A stretch of DNA of 20,795 nucleotides. It comes from Priapulus caudatus. Taxonomy: Eukaryota > Priapulida > Priapulimorpha > Priapulimorphida > Priapulidae. The notes below the pieces were generated by a model. It had not been told where the DNA came from, ran no database searches, and worked only from the letters and a program-made list of their open reading frames with translations. Of this stretch, positions 1-7,867 are shown one piece after another (within the stretch, counting starts at the first letter, position 1; each line of letters begins with the position of its first letter). The stretch is taken from contig NW_014579195.1 in assembly GCF_000485595.1 (NCBI RefSeq), forward strand, positions 6,132 through 26,926, written 5' to 3'. The position numbers and the translations under genes are program-made.

Positions 1-67
1 AGAGAGAGAGAGTGTGAGTGAGTGAAAGTGAGAGTGAGTGAGAGGGAGAGAGCGAGACAGAGAGAGA

Positions 68-100
<33 letters not shown>

Positions 101-116
101 TGAGAGGGAGAGGAAG
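1..116. repeat. (GA)n / GAGT microsatellite
   Basis: A purine-rich simple repeat that alternates AG runs with GTGAGT interruptions. It starts at the window edge, so its true left end is not visible. No coding potential is supported. Confidence 0.9.
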
Positions 117-735
117 AGGAAAGGGAAGCAGAAACACCATTTATCCTCTCCTCCCTCGTGACCCGTCGCCATGGTTACGGCGTGGTTTCCCACTCAAACT
201 TCGACTAACGACTCTTCAAAGTTGGAAGACCGCCGCTGGAGAAAATCATTCATCTCGATCGTTTTAATCGCCATATTAGACTCGCTCGTTAAATTCTTTT
301 CCTCGTAAAAAAGTTGCGCTCTCTCGGCAGTATTGCGTCGTCGTCCTTGAATTTCTCAACTATTTCCATCAGAACCTCAAACGCCCCCGCCTCTGAGTCT
401 GAATTGCGGCTCGAATTCGCGGGAGAATCGTCAGCGAGAATTTTGCGAAAAACGCGATTCGAACAAACCTCGCTGGATTTCCCCCCCCCTCCCGCCGCGC
501 CGCGGGACGTCGGCTATTACGATGACGCGAAAGAGGCGGTCGCGGAGAGGCGGCAGCGGGGCGAGTGGTAGCGACGTTCTCTTGTCTCCCGCACTCCGTC
601 TCTCATCATCGTCCCATTGTTCGCCCGCCACTCGAAATCGTAGTCGCTCGAAATCGCCGCCGGTTAAAAGGAAAACTCGGTTTGGCAGAAGAATGCATTG
701 GGAGAGTGGAATTCAAAAATCCTCTGGTGGGCGGT
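117..735. other. No gene seen (probable SCHIP1 intron)
   Basis: Mixed-composition sequence, moderately CpG-rich from about 480 to 660. Short frames exist on both strands, but they overlap each other, start at non-ATG codons and contain nothing I recognise. The only motif worth noting is an imperfect X-box-like palindrome GTCGCCATGGTTAC at 165-178. Because a SCHIP1 terminal exon with a good acceptor lies downstream on the + strand, this stretch is most simply read as intronic. Confidence 0.4.
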
Positions 736-862
736 GGTAGGGGTGGGGGAAGGGATGGGGGTGGGGTAGGGGAAGGGGGAGGGGGAGGGGTGGGGTAAGG
801 GAGGGAATGGGGGAGGGGTGGGTGAGGGGTGAGGGAGGGGGAGGGTTTGCTGAGGGAGGAGG
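736..862 (+). repeat. G-rich tract, quadruplex-prone
   Basis: About 125 bp of runs of three to five G separated by single A or T, such as GGGGGAGGGG. The G runs are all on the + strand, so many overlapping four-run G-quadruplex combinations are possible there. The open frames on the opposite strand across this tract are poly-Pro/Ser low-complexity artefacts. Confidence 0.85.
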
Positions 863-954
863 ATGCGAGTGATGCAGATCGGGATCGATCGGTGGGAGGC
901 TGCGAGTGACGACGCATCTTTTAATTGAATTAATTGCGGCGAGAGCGAATCAGA

Positions 955-1133
955 TGCCTGGGTGTGCCTGGGTGTGCCTGGGTGTGCCTGGGTGTGTCTG
1001 GGTGTGCCTGGGTGTGCCTGGGTGTGCCTGGGTGTGCCTGGGTGTGCCTGTGTGTGCCTGGGCACCCAAACACACACAGGCACACCCAGGCACACCCAGG
1101 CATGCCTGGGTGCCTGGGTGCCTGGGTGTGGGG
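955..1133. repeat. Decamer array GGTGTGCCTG with inverted copies
   Basis: Ten head-to-tail decamers GGTGTGCCTG run from 961 to 1060, with variants at 991 (GGTGTGTCTG) and 1051 (TGTGTGCCTG). The array then flips: 1071-1100 carries the reverse complement (CACACCCAGG twice), and at about 1103 it flips back to the forward sense. The second flip point is a perfect 20-bp palindrome, CACCCAGGCATGCCTGGGTG, at 1093-1112. The array can therefore fold into a long hairpin. Three short frames run through the block on the + strand; this is expected of a 10-bp period without stops and is not evidence of a gene. Confidence 0.92.
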
Positions 1134-1604
1134 GACTAGTGATGGGAATTGGTTGGAATTTCATCATTGATCATGGGTTGCACCCAACCAATCGATGATG
1201 ATCGAAGGTAATCGATTGAATGTTATTAATTGTTTTATATATTAAATACAGTATTTTTTATAGTGTAAATATATAATTAACCCTTCATTAGATTAAAACT
1301 GCGAACAAAATTGTCTTCGTAAGACATGTAGTTAAGAACGTTGCATTAAAATTTTTAATTTTAAGTTAGTTTTTAATTAAGGTTACTCATTACTACTCTT
1401 ACCTAAAACTCGGTCTCTACATTAGACTTATAAATCAAGACTCTGGCATTAGAACGTTCAATTACTACTCTGCGTAATCACTTTTTAATTAAGATTTTTC
1501 ATTACGAGTAACTACAACTCTCTTTCGACTTTCTCGAAATGCAAGCCATAAATCAAGTCTAGAACATTTAATTATCGACTGCTCATGATTGGCTTTTAAT
1601 TGCG
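1134..1604. repeat. AT-rich stretch with a degenerate ~120-bp direct repeat
   Basis: AT-rich non-coding DNA. A loose direct repeat is visible: TTTTAATTAAG-like boxes begin at 1371 and 1493, with a weaker TTTTAATTG at 1594, and the box TAAATCAAG[A/T]CT recurs at 1431 and 1549. The period is about 118-122 bp with many substitutions, so this looks like an old tandem duplication. No gene is seen. Confidence 0.5.
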
Positions 1605-1925
1605 ACTCCTCGTCAGGACATCTAATCGAGAGGCTGTGCCGCCTCCCGCAGGACGCTTTGCCATCGCGCGGTCGTCGCCGCGGCGACCGTCATCCGGCGA
1701 CGGGCGCGCTAGAGCGGGGCGAATTCATATTGATTGCGAGAAAGCGCGCACGCGCGCGGGAGCGAGGGCGAGTAGAATCAAGGCGATTCACGGGCGAGAG
1801 CATTAGCATCCGCGGCGGCGCAGATTAACCAGCGCGGAGGCTGCGGTGCTCCGGGATGCGGCGGATGCTCGCCCCGCATCTTTTCGTGCTCCGCGGGGAT
1901 GCTGAGTGACCTCCATGACCCGTGT
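1605..1925. other. CpG-rich island with GGATGC inverted repeats
   Basis: A GC- and CpG-rich stretch with no recognisable coding frame. Between 1805 and 1912 the word GGATGC or its complement recurs, and GATGCGG (1855-1861) pairs exactly with CCGCATC (1874-1880) around a 12-nt loop. Similar GGATGC-containing islands recur near 4585-4672, 6830-6890 and 9916-10035. It could be a regulatory island or a short dispersed repeat; the sequence alone does not decide. Confidence 0.4.
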
Positions 1926-1951
1926 TCAAACCTTGTGTCTATTCCCCTAAG

Positions 1952-2530
1952 CCCTAACCCTCTCTCTCTACAAACTAAAGTCCTAACCCTCTCTCTGTGT
2001 AAAGTGAAGACCTAACCCTCTCTCTGTGTAAAGTGAAACCCTAACCCTCTCTCTGTGTAAAGTGAAGACCTAACCCTCTTTATGTAAACTGAAGCCCTAA
2101 CCCTCTCTCTGTAAAGGGAAGCCCTAACCCTCTCTCTCTCTGTAAAGCGAAGCCCTAACCCTCTCTCTCTGTAAACTGAAGCCCTAACCCTCTCTCTTTC
2201 TGTAAATTGAAGCCCTAACCTTCTCTCTCTGTAAACTGAAGCCCTAACACTCTATCTCTGTAAAGTGAAACCCTAACCCTCTCTCTGTGTAAAGTGAAGC
2301 CCTAACCCTCTATTTCTGTAAATTGAAGTCCTAACCCTCTCTCTATGTAAACTGAAGCCCTAACCCTCTCTCTGTAAACTGAAGCCCTAACCCTCTCTCT
2401 GTAAAGTGAAGCCCTAACCTTCTCTCTCTGTAAATTGAAGTCCTAACCCTCTCTCTCTGTAAACTGAAGCCCTAACCCTTTCTCTCTACAAACTAAAGCC
2501 ATAACCCTATCTCTCTCTTTAAACTGAAGC
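1952..2530 (+). repeat. Telomere-like minisatellite, 20 units of 27-31 bp
   Basis: Twenty head-to-tail units are countable. Each begins with CCTAACCC (or a one-base variant), continues with a short TCTCTC run, and ends in GTAAA-NTGAAG. Unit length varies mostly through the number of TC dinucleotides. The core is the C-strand of the TTAGGG telomere hexamer, present as roughly one and a half copies per unit. Units 1 and 19 share the variant tail TACAAACTAAAG, and unit 20 is the most diverged. This is an interstitial satellite, not a functional telomere. The regular spacing is not CRISPR-like because there are no distinct spacers. Confidence 0.93.
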
Positions 2531-2741
2531 TCAGACCATCGGTGAAGCCCCACGCGTCGGCAGCTGCGCGCTCGCATCCGTGTTTGTCGTCCGCGCGCGC
2601 GTCTGAGCAAACGCGCCGACTCGCACTCGAGTCTCGCCTTGTCTCGAATGAGACTCGTTGTCTCGGCGGACCGCCTCGGTTCGTTTGCTCTGGCCGATGA
2701 AATTTTATCGGTGCAAATCGTCAGCCGATTAGTGGCGANGA
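2531..2741. other. No gene seen; one ambiguous base
   Basis: GC-rich, CpG-rich unique sequence between the telomere-like minisatellite and a polypurine block. A single undetermined base (N) sits at 2739, right at the entry to the purine tract, suggesting a low-quality or polymorphic position in the assembly. Nothing recognisable is encoded. Confidence 0.5.
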
Positions 2742-3001
2742 TTGGGAGGGGAGACAGGGGAGGGAGGGGGAGGGAGGGGGGGAGACAGAGAGAGGGAGGG
2801 GGAGGGAGGGGTGCGCGTGGGCGTGGCAGAGAGCTGGGATGGGGGAGGGGAGAGCGAGGGAGGAGGGGTGGGGAGGGACCGCGGGGAGGCTAGGAGGGAG
2901 GGAGAGTGGGCAGGAGAGCTGGGACGGGGGAGGGGGCAGGAAGAGAGGAGGGAGGAGCACGGAGCACACAGAGACAGACAGAGACAGACAGAGACAGAGA
3001 G
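2742..3001 (+). repeat. Polypurine GGGA tract with (GACA)n tail
   Basis: About 225 bp of nearly pure purine (GGGAGG, GGAGGGG) on the + strand, followed by GAGACAGACA copies from 2971 to about 3000. Four mutually overlapping frames are open across it on both strands, as expected of stop-free purine DNA. Long mirror-symmetric purine runs can form triplex (H-DNA) and quadruplex structures. Confidence 0.88.
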
Positions 3002-3240
3002 CGCGCACTCGCGCAAGTAACACATTAAAAATCGTCATCAATAACAAGAGAGCAGGCGCGCGCGCGCGTCGCTTTCAGTGCAGTCTGCTTGCCGCCCCCA
3101 GGCGGCGGCTTTGCTAAAGCAGTTCTCTTACACAGACTCTCACTACAGCAGCATTCAGTCTATACATGGTTCTATCGGTGGCTGTCTCTATGTAGAACGC
3201 GTGAGAGTCTCCTCTCGTTGCTGTAGTTGTAGTGGGTGGA
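3002..3240. other. Unique spacer, no gene recognised
   Basis: Mixed sequence with a (CG)n burst near 3057-3068 and no recognisable domain. A frame open from 3078 gains all its length from the triplet repeat downstream and is not credible as a gene. Confidence 0.4.
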
Positions 3241-3616
3241 GCAGAGATGCTGATGCTGCTGCTGATGTTGTTGTTGTTGTTGTTGCTGTTGCTGCTACTG
3301 CTGCTTTTACTGCTGCTGCTGCTGTTACTGCTGCTGCTGGTGGTGTGGTGGTGGCGGCGGCGGCGGTGGTGTTGTTGTTGCTGCTGCTGCTACTGCTGCT
3401 GTTACTGCTGCTGTTACTGCTGCTGCTGGTGGTGTGGTGGTGGCGGCGGCGGCGGTGGTGTTGTTGTTGCTGCTGCTGCTACTGCTGCTGTTACTGCTGC
3501 TGTTACTGCTGCTGCTGCTGGTGTGGTGGCGGCGGCGGCGGCGATGGTGATGGTGGCGGTGGTGTTGTTGTTGCTGCTGCTACTGCTGCTGCTGTTACTG
3601 CTGGTGTTACTGCTGC

Positions 3617-3656
<40 letters not shown>

Positions 3657-3705
3657 ACTGCTGCTGCTGCTGCTGCTGCTACTATTGGCTATTGCTACTG
3701 CTTCT
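3241..3705. repeat. Compound trinucleotide array with ~90-bp higher-order units
   Basis: About 465 bp of CTG/TTG/TAC/GGC/GGT triplets. A higher-order unit of roughly 89-92 bp starts with CTGCTGCTGGTGGTGTGG, passes through a GGC block and a TTG block, and ends in CTGTTACTG pairs. Copies start at 3331, 3420 and about 3512, the third being more diverged. Pure CTG/GCT runs follow to 3690. Frames through it read as poly-Leu/Cys/Val/Ala/Trp depending on register, which argues against coding. CTG/CAG tracts of this length are typically unstable. Confidence 0.92.
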
Positions 3706-3816
3706 AATAACTAATCGATAGTAACTTTAATCGATGCATGCTGTGCGTTACAAGTTGGACGTTTGACACAATGTGGCGCGTTACAGATATACGCCCTGTT
3801 CATCTCCCTTCACCAC
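3706..3816. other. Short unique spacer
   Basis: Unique AT-balanced sequence between the triplet array and the C-rich minisatellites, with two ATCGAT sites. No gene is seen. Confidence 0.4.
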
Positions 3817-3967
3817 TGCTACCACCCACTCCCCCCCTGCTACCACCCACTCCCCCACTGCTACCACCCACTCCCCCACTGCTACCACCCACTGCTACCA
3901 CCCACTCCCCCACTGCTACCACCCACTCCCCCACTCCCACCACCCACTCCTCCACTGCTACCACCTA
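3817..3967 (+). repeat. C-rich minisatellite, 20-21-bp unit
   Basis: Tandem copies of CTGCTACCACCCACTCCCCC with starts near 3817, 3837, 3858 and 3879, then shortened copies to about 3967. Length changes come from the C run. Its complement is G-rich. Confidence 0.88.
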
Positions 3968-4004
3968 TACACTCCATATCACCACCCGCTATCCTCTCCC
4001 CCGG

Positions 4005-4480
4005 CCTCAGCCCCCTCTTTCCCTCTGCCACCCCCTTCCTAGGCCGCCATCCCTCTTTCCCTCTGCCACCCCCTCCGCCTGCCGACACCCCATCTTCCCC
4101 TCTGCCACCCCTTCCACCGGCCAGCACCCCTCTCACCTTCTGCCACCCCTTTCCCCGGCCAGCACCTCTCTCACCCTTTGCCACCCCCTCCCCCGGCTGA
4201 CACTCCATCTTCCCCTCTGCCTTCCCCTTCCCTCTGCCACCCCCTCCCCCACCTTCCGCCCCTATTCCCTTCTGCCACATCCTCCTTCGGCCAGCACCCC
4301 TCTCACCCTCTGCCACCCCCTCCTCCGCTCTCAGTCCATCCATTCACTCAGCCATCCCTCCCCCTGCCGCCACCCCTCTTCCACTCTGCCTTCTCCTTCC
4401 CTCGGCCCCCTCCTCTGCCCCCAGTCCATCTTACCCTCAGCCACACCCTCCCTCTGCCGCCACCCACTACCCCCGGGCCG
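4005..4480 (+). repeat. C-rich minisatellite, 38-39-bp unit
   Basis: A degenerate tandem array built on CTCTGCCACCCC followed by a CCGGCCAGCACC-like half. The CTCTGCC-type box recurs at 4023, 4061, 4100, 4138 and 4176, a spacing of 38-39 bp, and more loosely to 4480. A 259-codon frame on + and a 153-codon frame on - span this and the preceding array. The period is not a multiple of three, so each unit is read in a different register; the frames are open only because the repeat lacks stop trinucleotides. Confidence 0.85.
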
Positions 4481-4735
4481 TCATCAGTTCGATGACGTCA
4501 ACAACGTGTTGCGGTGACCAGTCACGATTCCAGGAAGCTGGAATTCGCCGCGCGCGTGCTCGCGGGACCGAAATCGCCATCGTGCGGCGCTCCCGGGATG
4601 CTGCGGATGCGGTTGATGCGGTTGCCGTGGCGATCGATCGTGCGCGGATGCTGCGCATCCTCGGATGGCCGGCGTCAATTTTAGCATTGCGGAATTTGTT
4701 CGAGTTGCAAATGAACGATCAACTGGAGAGGAGAG
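4481..4735. other. CpG-rich island with X-box-like and GGATGC motifs
   Basis: GC-rich unique sequence. It contains a CRE-type palindrome TGACGTCA at 4494-4501, an X-box-like GTTGCCGTGGCGAT at 4621-4634, and repeated GATGCGG/GGATGCTG words at 4596-4658. These words recur in three other islands in the window. Short frames here carry nothing I recognise. It could be an intronic enhancer or a decayed dispersed repeat. Confidence 0.35.
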
Positions 4736-4985
4736 GAAGGTGGCGTGTGGAGGAGGCAGGAGGGAGGGGAGGGAGGGAATAGGTAGAGAGGAAGAGGGAG
4801 AGAGGGCATGAAGGGAATAGGTAGGGAGGAAGAGGGAGAGAGGGCATAAAGGGAATAGGAGGAGAGGGAGAGGTAGCGAGGAGGAAGAAAGAGATGGGGC
4901 ATGAAGAGGGAGCAAGGCAAAGAAGAGGGAGGGAGGGTGGGAGAGAGGGATGGAGGGCAGGAGGGTTTTAGGGAGGGAAATAGTA
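4736..4985 (+). repeat. Polypurine tract with a 38-bp direct repeat (3 copies)
   Basis: A GA-rich tract in which GGGAATAGG begins a unit at 4775, 4813 and 4851, exactly 38 bp apart. Copies 1 and 2 match closely (GGAAGAGGGAGAGAGGGCAT shared) and the third decays after about 20 bp. No coding potential is supported. Confidence 0.85.
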
Positions 4986-4991
4986 TGTCAG

Positions 4992-5018
4992 TGGATGGAT
5001 GGATGAATGCATGGATGG

Positions 5019-5054
<36 letters not shown>

Positions 5055-5360
5055 ATGGATGGATGGATGGATGGATGGATGGATGGATGGAATGTATGAT
5101 CTGAACTGAGATTGGATGGGTGCATGGATGATGGAAGGGTGGACGTTGGAATGGATTGCTGATGATGGATGTGGACATGGAGGATTATGATGGATGGAAT
5201 GATGGATGATTGGATCGCTGATGAATGGACTGCAGGATGGGACATGGATGATTGCGCTGGATAATGGATGGTGCATGATAATGGACACATTTGATGTGAC
5301 GGCTGTATGCATTGGTTTGGATTGGACTGATCGAAATGAGGGATGGATGGTGGGATGATG
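4992..5360 (+). repeat. (GGAT)n microsatellite with degenerate extension
   Basis: A near-pure GGAT tetranucleotide run spans 4992-5091, with single-base interruptions near 5007-5011 and 5027. It is followed by about 270 bp in which GGAT words remain frequent but separated by other bases, as in an older, decayed array. The reverse-complement tetranucleotide forms the block at 5717-6572. Confidence 0.92.
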
Positions 5361-5716
5361 GTGGCCATCGAAATGACGGACGATAGAGCATACCGACTAA
5401 CGAATACACAACACGACGGATGGACGATGGATCAGGACCGAGCGCGCCAGAGGGTGCTGGCCAGGGAGGCTGCATCACCATCGCTGATATATGCACTACA
5501 TGTTGGCTGGCGGGGCGTGCCGATGATTGCCGCTGGCTAATTAATACGCTGGCAATTATCTGCTTAAACAAATGTCACTGTTAACCAGTAATCCGCTATA
5601 TTTACCTCATTCAATTCCGCGCATACTCTGCAAATCCAGACATCAGCTCATTGATTCGCATATTCTGATCCTGGCCATCCGCTTGGCAACTGCATCGCAA
5701 CCCCATATCGCCATTA
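5361..5716. other. Unique core between inverted GGAT/CCAT blocks
   Basis: About 350 bp of balanced, non-repetitive sequence, richer in CpG on the left and AT on the right. I found no tRNA fold, no splice-bounded exon and no known domain in it. It sits at the centre of the large inverted arrangement of GGAT and CCAT repeats. Confidence 0.45.
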
Positions 5717-6572
5717 ATCCATCCCACTCAGGCTCCTACAATGTGATAAGTATCCATCATGCGGCATATATGCTGCAATTCCATCCCACACAGCCCATCC
5801 ATTCGCCACGACATCCATCCATCATCAGCCTCTACAACACCAGCTCTTCCATTCATCCAACCATGCCATTCCATCCATAGCCACAAGCAGCGCCAATTAT
5901 ACATTTCAAACCAACCATTAATTTTATCCATCCATCCATCATCCATCCACCCCAATTGCCATCCATCCATCATCTATCCATCATCAGCCCGGCCTTCCAT
6001 TCATCGCCATTCCATCCCACTACCACCAGCCATCTATCCATCCATCCTATCCCATCCATGTCCATCCATCCATCCAACCTCCTGATCCACCGCAGCTCCC
6101 TCTCAGTGCCACTCCATGGCATCCCATTCGCCATCCATCCAATCCATCACATCCATCCACATCGCCATTATAGTCCATCCATGTCATCCATCCATCCATC
6201 CCATCCATCATACAATCCACCCCACATCCATACCATTGACCATCCATCCATCCATGTCCATGCCATCCCATCACCATTCCATCCACCATCCATCATCCCC
6301 ATCCTCCATCCGTACCATTCCATCCATCCATGCCGTCCCATCCATCCATCCATACCCGTCCTAATCTTTATCCAACCATTCCATCCATCCAATCCATCAC
6401 CCTCTTCCATCCTGTCCACCATCCATTCCATCCTCGTCCATCGCATCCATCCATCATCCATCCATATCTTCCGTCCATCCACCCTCCACATCCATTCGTC
6501 CATCATGCCATCCATCATCGTCCATTATCCTCCTATCATCCACCATCCATTCATCCATTCACCCATCTATCC
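5717..6572 (-). repeat. Degenerate (CCAT)n block, inverted relative to 4992-5360
   Basis: About 850 bp in which CCATCCAT words dominate, interrupted every 10-30 bp. The sense is opposite to the GGAT block upstream, so the two can pair. A frame open across this block reads as Ile/His/Pro/Ser repeats only and is not credible as a protein. Confidence 0.9.
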
Positions 6573-6617
6573 ACATATATATATATATATATACATGTAT
6601 ATATATATATATATATA
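6573..6617. repeat. (AT)n palindrome
   Basis: Two TA runs flanking ACATGT at about 6592-6597, making an AT-rich self-complementary block that could extrude as a cruciform. Confidence 0.85.
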
Positions 6618-7021
6618 AACTATATGCTTGCATACGTACGTAGCTACATAATCTGATAGCTGGGATGTAAAGTAAACCCCGCTCCACACACAAACACACT
6701 AATTAGTGATCACGCTAATATGCCGTGATAGCTGCTCATAATTTATTCACGTTTGAATAATTGAATGACGGATTATACGGAAACGGCAATTCCGCCGGGG
6801 AACGCCGCGAGAAACGCGAGCCGTACAATGGCGATGATGCGTTGCCACGGCAACGCACGACGGATGATGCGCGGTTGCCGGGGTAACTGCCGGCATTTTT
6901 ATTTTTATTCGCGTCCAATTTCTCATCGTCTGTACTCTCTTTTTTTTCTCTCTGTTTGTATCTGGCTCATCCCGTTCGTTGTCACGTCGACTGACGCTCT
7001 CTTGTTTTCTCTCGCCCGCAG
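6618..7021 (+). other. Intron 3' end upstream of the SCHIP1 terminal exon
   Basis: This stretch ends in a convincing splice acceptor: a candidate branch point CTGAC at 6991-6995, a pyrimidine-rich run (TTGTTTTCTCTCGCCCG), then CAG ending at 7021. Conserved SCHIP1 codons start right after the acceptor and run on without interruption. The intron also holds the X-box-like palindrome annotated separately. Whether its upstream donor lies inside this window could not be determined. Confidence 0.7.
6838..6857. promoter_or_regulatory. RFX X-box-like palindrome
   Basis: TGCGTTGCC and GGCAACGCA form 9-bp inverted arms around AC. The inner 14 bp, GTTGCCACGGCAAC, differ at one base from the classical X-box palindrome GTTGCCATGGCAAC bound by RFX transcription factors. 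A weaker second copy, GTTGCC-GGG-GTAACT, lies at 6874-6888. The pair sits about 165 bp upstream of the SCHIP1 terminal exon. Binding is inferred from motif match only. Confidence 0.4.
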
Positions 7022-7867
7022 GAAGCGAAGCGGAAGCCGAACGATCGCGAGGCGATTCGTCGCAAGCTCGCGATGGCGCCCATCGACGACGACGAGGACG
7101 ACGCCTCGCCCGCGCCGGCGCCTCCTTACGGCCATCTTTACGCCGGGTTCGGTGGCGGCGGCGGCGCGGCGCGCGGCGCAAAGCTGAGCCTGCAGCGCCG
7201 CCTACAAGTCGGCGCCGACCTCCAGATCTGCTTCGTGAACGAACCCTCCCCTCCCGCGCCTCCTCCCCCCCGCCCTCCCGCTCCGCACGCCTCCTCCGGG
7301 TTCTCCTCATCCTCCCCCTCCTCCCCGTCGTCGTCCCCCTCCCCCTCGCAGGCCTCCGACGACGCGTCGCCGCCGCCCGAACACAAGAACGTCTACCGCT
7401 GCAGCGGCACGATGGAGCAGCTGAGCCGCACGAGCGCGGCTCCGCCGCCAGAGGGCGCCGCGGGCGACTTCTTCGTGGCGCAGGCGCGGCTGCAGGCGGA
7501 GGCGCGCGCCGCGCTCGAACAGGCGTCGCACATGGCGCGCATGCAGATGGAGGTCGAGCGCGAGCGGCGACGGCGCTCGCCGATCGCCGACCTCGTCCCG
7601 CTCGCCGCCGCCGCCGCCGGGGGGCGCCGCCGTCTGCCGCGGCACGCGCTCGCCGCGCTCAACGTCGCGCAGCTGCAGGTGATTGTCAACGACCTGCACG
7701 GCCAGATCGAGGCGCTGAACACGGACCTCGTGAAGCGGCTGCTCGAGCGAGACGAGCTGCACATGAGGCAGGACTCGATGCTGGTCGACGTCGAGGACCT
7801 TACGAGACGCGCGCGAGACCAGGCGGAGCGCGCCAAGCTGAGACGCCGCCTCGAGATGGCCGATTAG
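7022..7867 (+). CDS. SCHIP1: SCHIP1 homologue, 3' terminal exon (partial gene)
   Basis: C-terminal exon of a schwannomin-interacting protein 1 homologue. In other animals this adaptor binds merlin (NF2 product) and ankyrin and acts at the cortical membrane; in flies it is linked to Hippo signalling. The exon has 281 codons from the acceptor to TAG at 7865-7867. The internal ATG at 7073 is not the likely start, because DREAIRRKLA just before it already matches the family. Numbering from that ATG: QRRLQVGADLQICFVNE at 41-57; a Pro/Ser-rich linker at about 58-127; DFFVAQARLQAEARAAL at 132-148, matching the ankyrin-binding region; an EVERERRRRSPIADLVP block at 160-176; then a predicted coiled coil, VAQLQVIVNDLHGQIEALN, at 198-216, continuing to EDLTRR at 241-246. 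Two oddities: the acidic Ser/Glu cluster that precedes the ankyrin-binding region in vertebrates is replaced by APPPEGAAG, and third codon positions are almost all G or C. Upstream exons are not identified here. Confidence 0.9.
   Translation, partial: EAKRKPNDREAIRRKLAMAPIDDDEDDASPAPAPPYGHLYAGFGGGGGAARGAKLSLQRRLQVGADLQICFVNEPSPPAPPPPRPPAPHASSGFSSSSPSSPSSSPSPSQASDDASPPPEHKNVYRCSGTMEQLSRTSAAPPPEGAAGDFFVAQARLQAEARAALEQASHMARMQMEVERERRRRSPIADLVPLAAAAAGGRRRLPRHALAALNVAQLQVIVNDLHGQIEALNTDLVKRLLERDELHMRQDSMLVDVEDLTRRARDQAERAKLRRRLEMAD

Noticed and set aside
1952-2530. Possible CRISPR array
   Set aside because: Units repeat in full without unique spacers, core repeats vary in length, and the genome is eukaryotic.
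3002-3120. Possible exon near CCCCCAGGCGGCGGC
   Set aside because: An AG acceptor-like string exists, but no conserved peptide follows and no donor is evident.
3078-3714. Two overlapping long open frames of 209 and 160 codons
   Set aside because: They are translations of a triplet repeat in different registers (poly-Ala/Val and poly-Leu). Three-base repeats without stops stay open in any frame.
3738-4517. 259-codon Pro/Ser/His-rich frame on +, with a 153-codon Gly-rich frame on - beneath it
   Set aside because: The underlying 20-21-bp and 38-39-bp repeats are not multiples of three, so units are read in different registers, and both strands are open at once.
4681-5368. His/Pro/Ser/Ile frames on - over the GGAT block
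   Set aside because: Tetranucleotide repeat artefact; three frames are open simultaneously and read as SIHP repeats.
5956-6656. 220-codon frame on +
   Set aside because: A reading of degenerate CCAT repeats ending in an AT microsatellite, with no domain-like sequence.
7073-7075. The ATG at 7073 as the SCHIP1 translation start
   Set aside because: Family-conserved residues (DREAIRRKLA) precede it in frame and follow directly after a strong splice acceptor, so it is most likely an internal Met.
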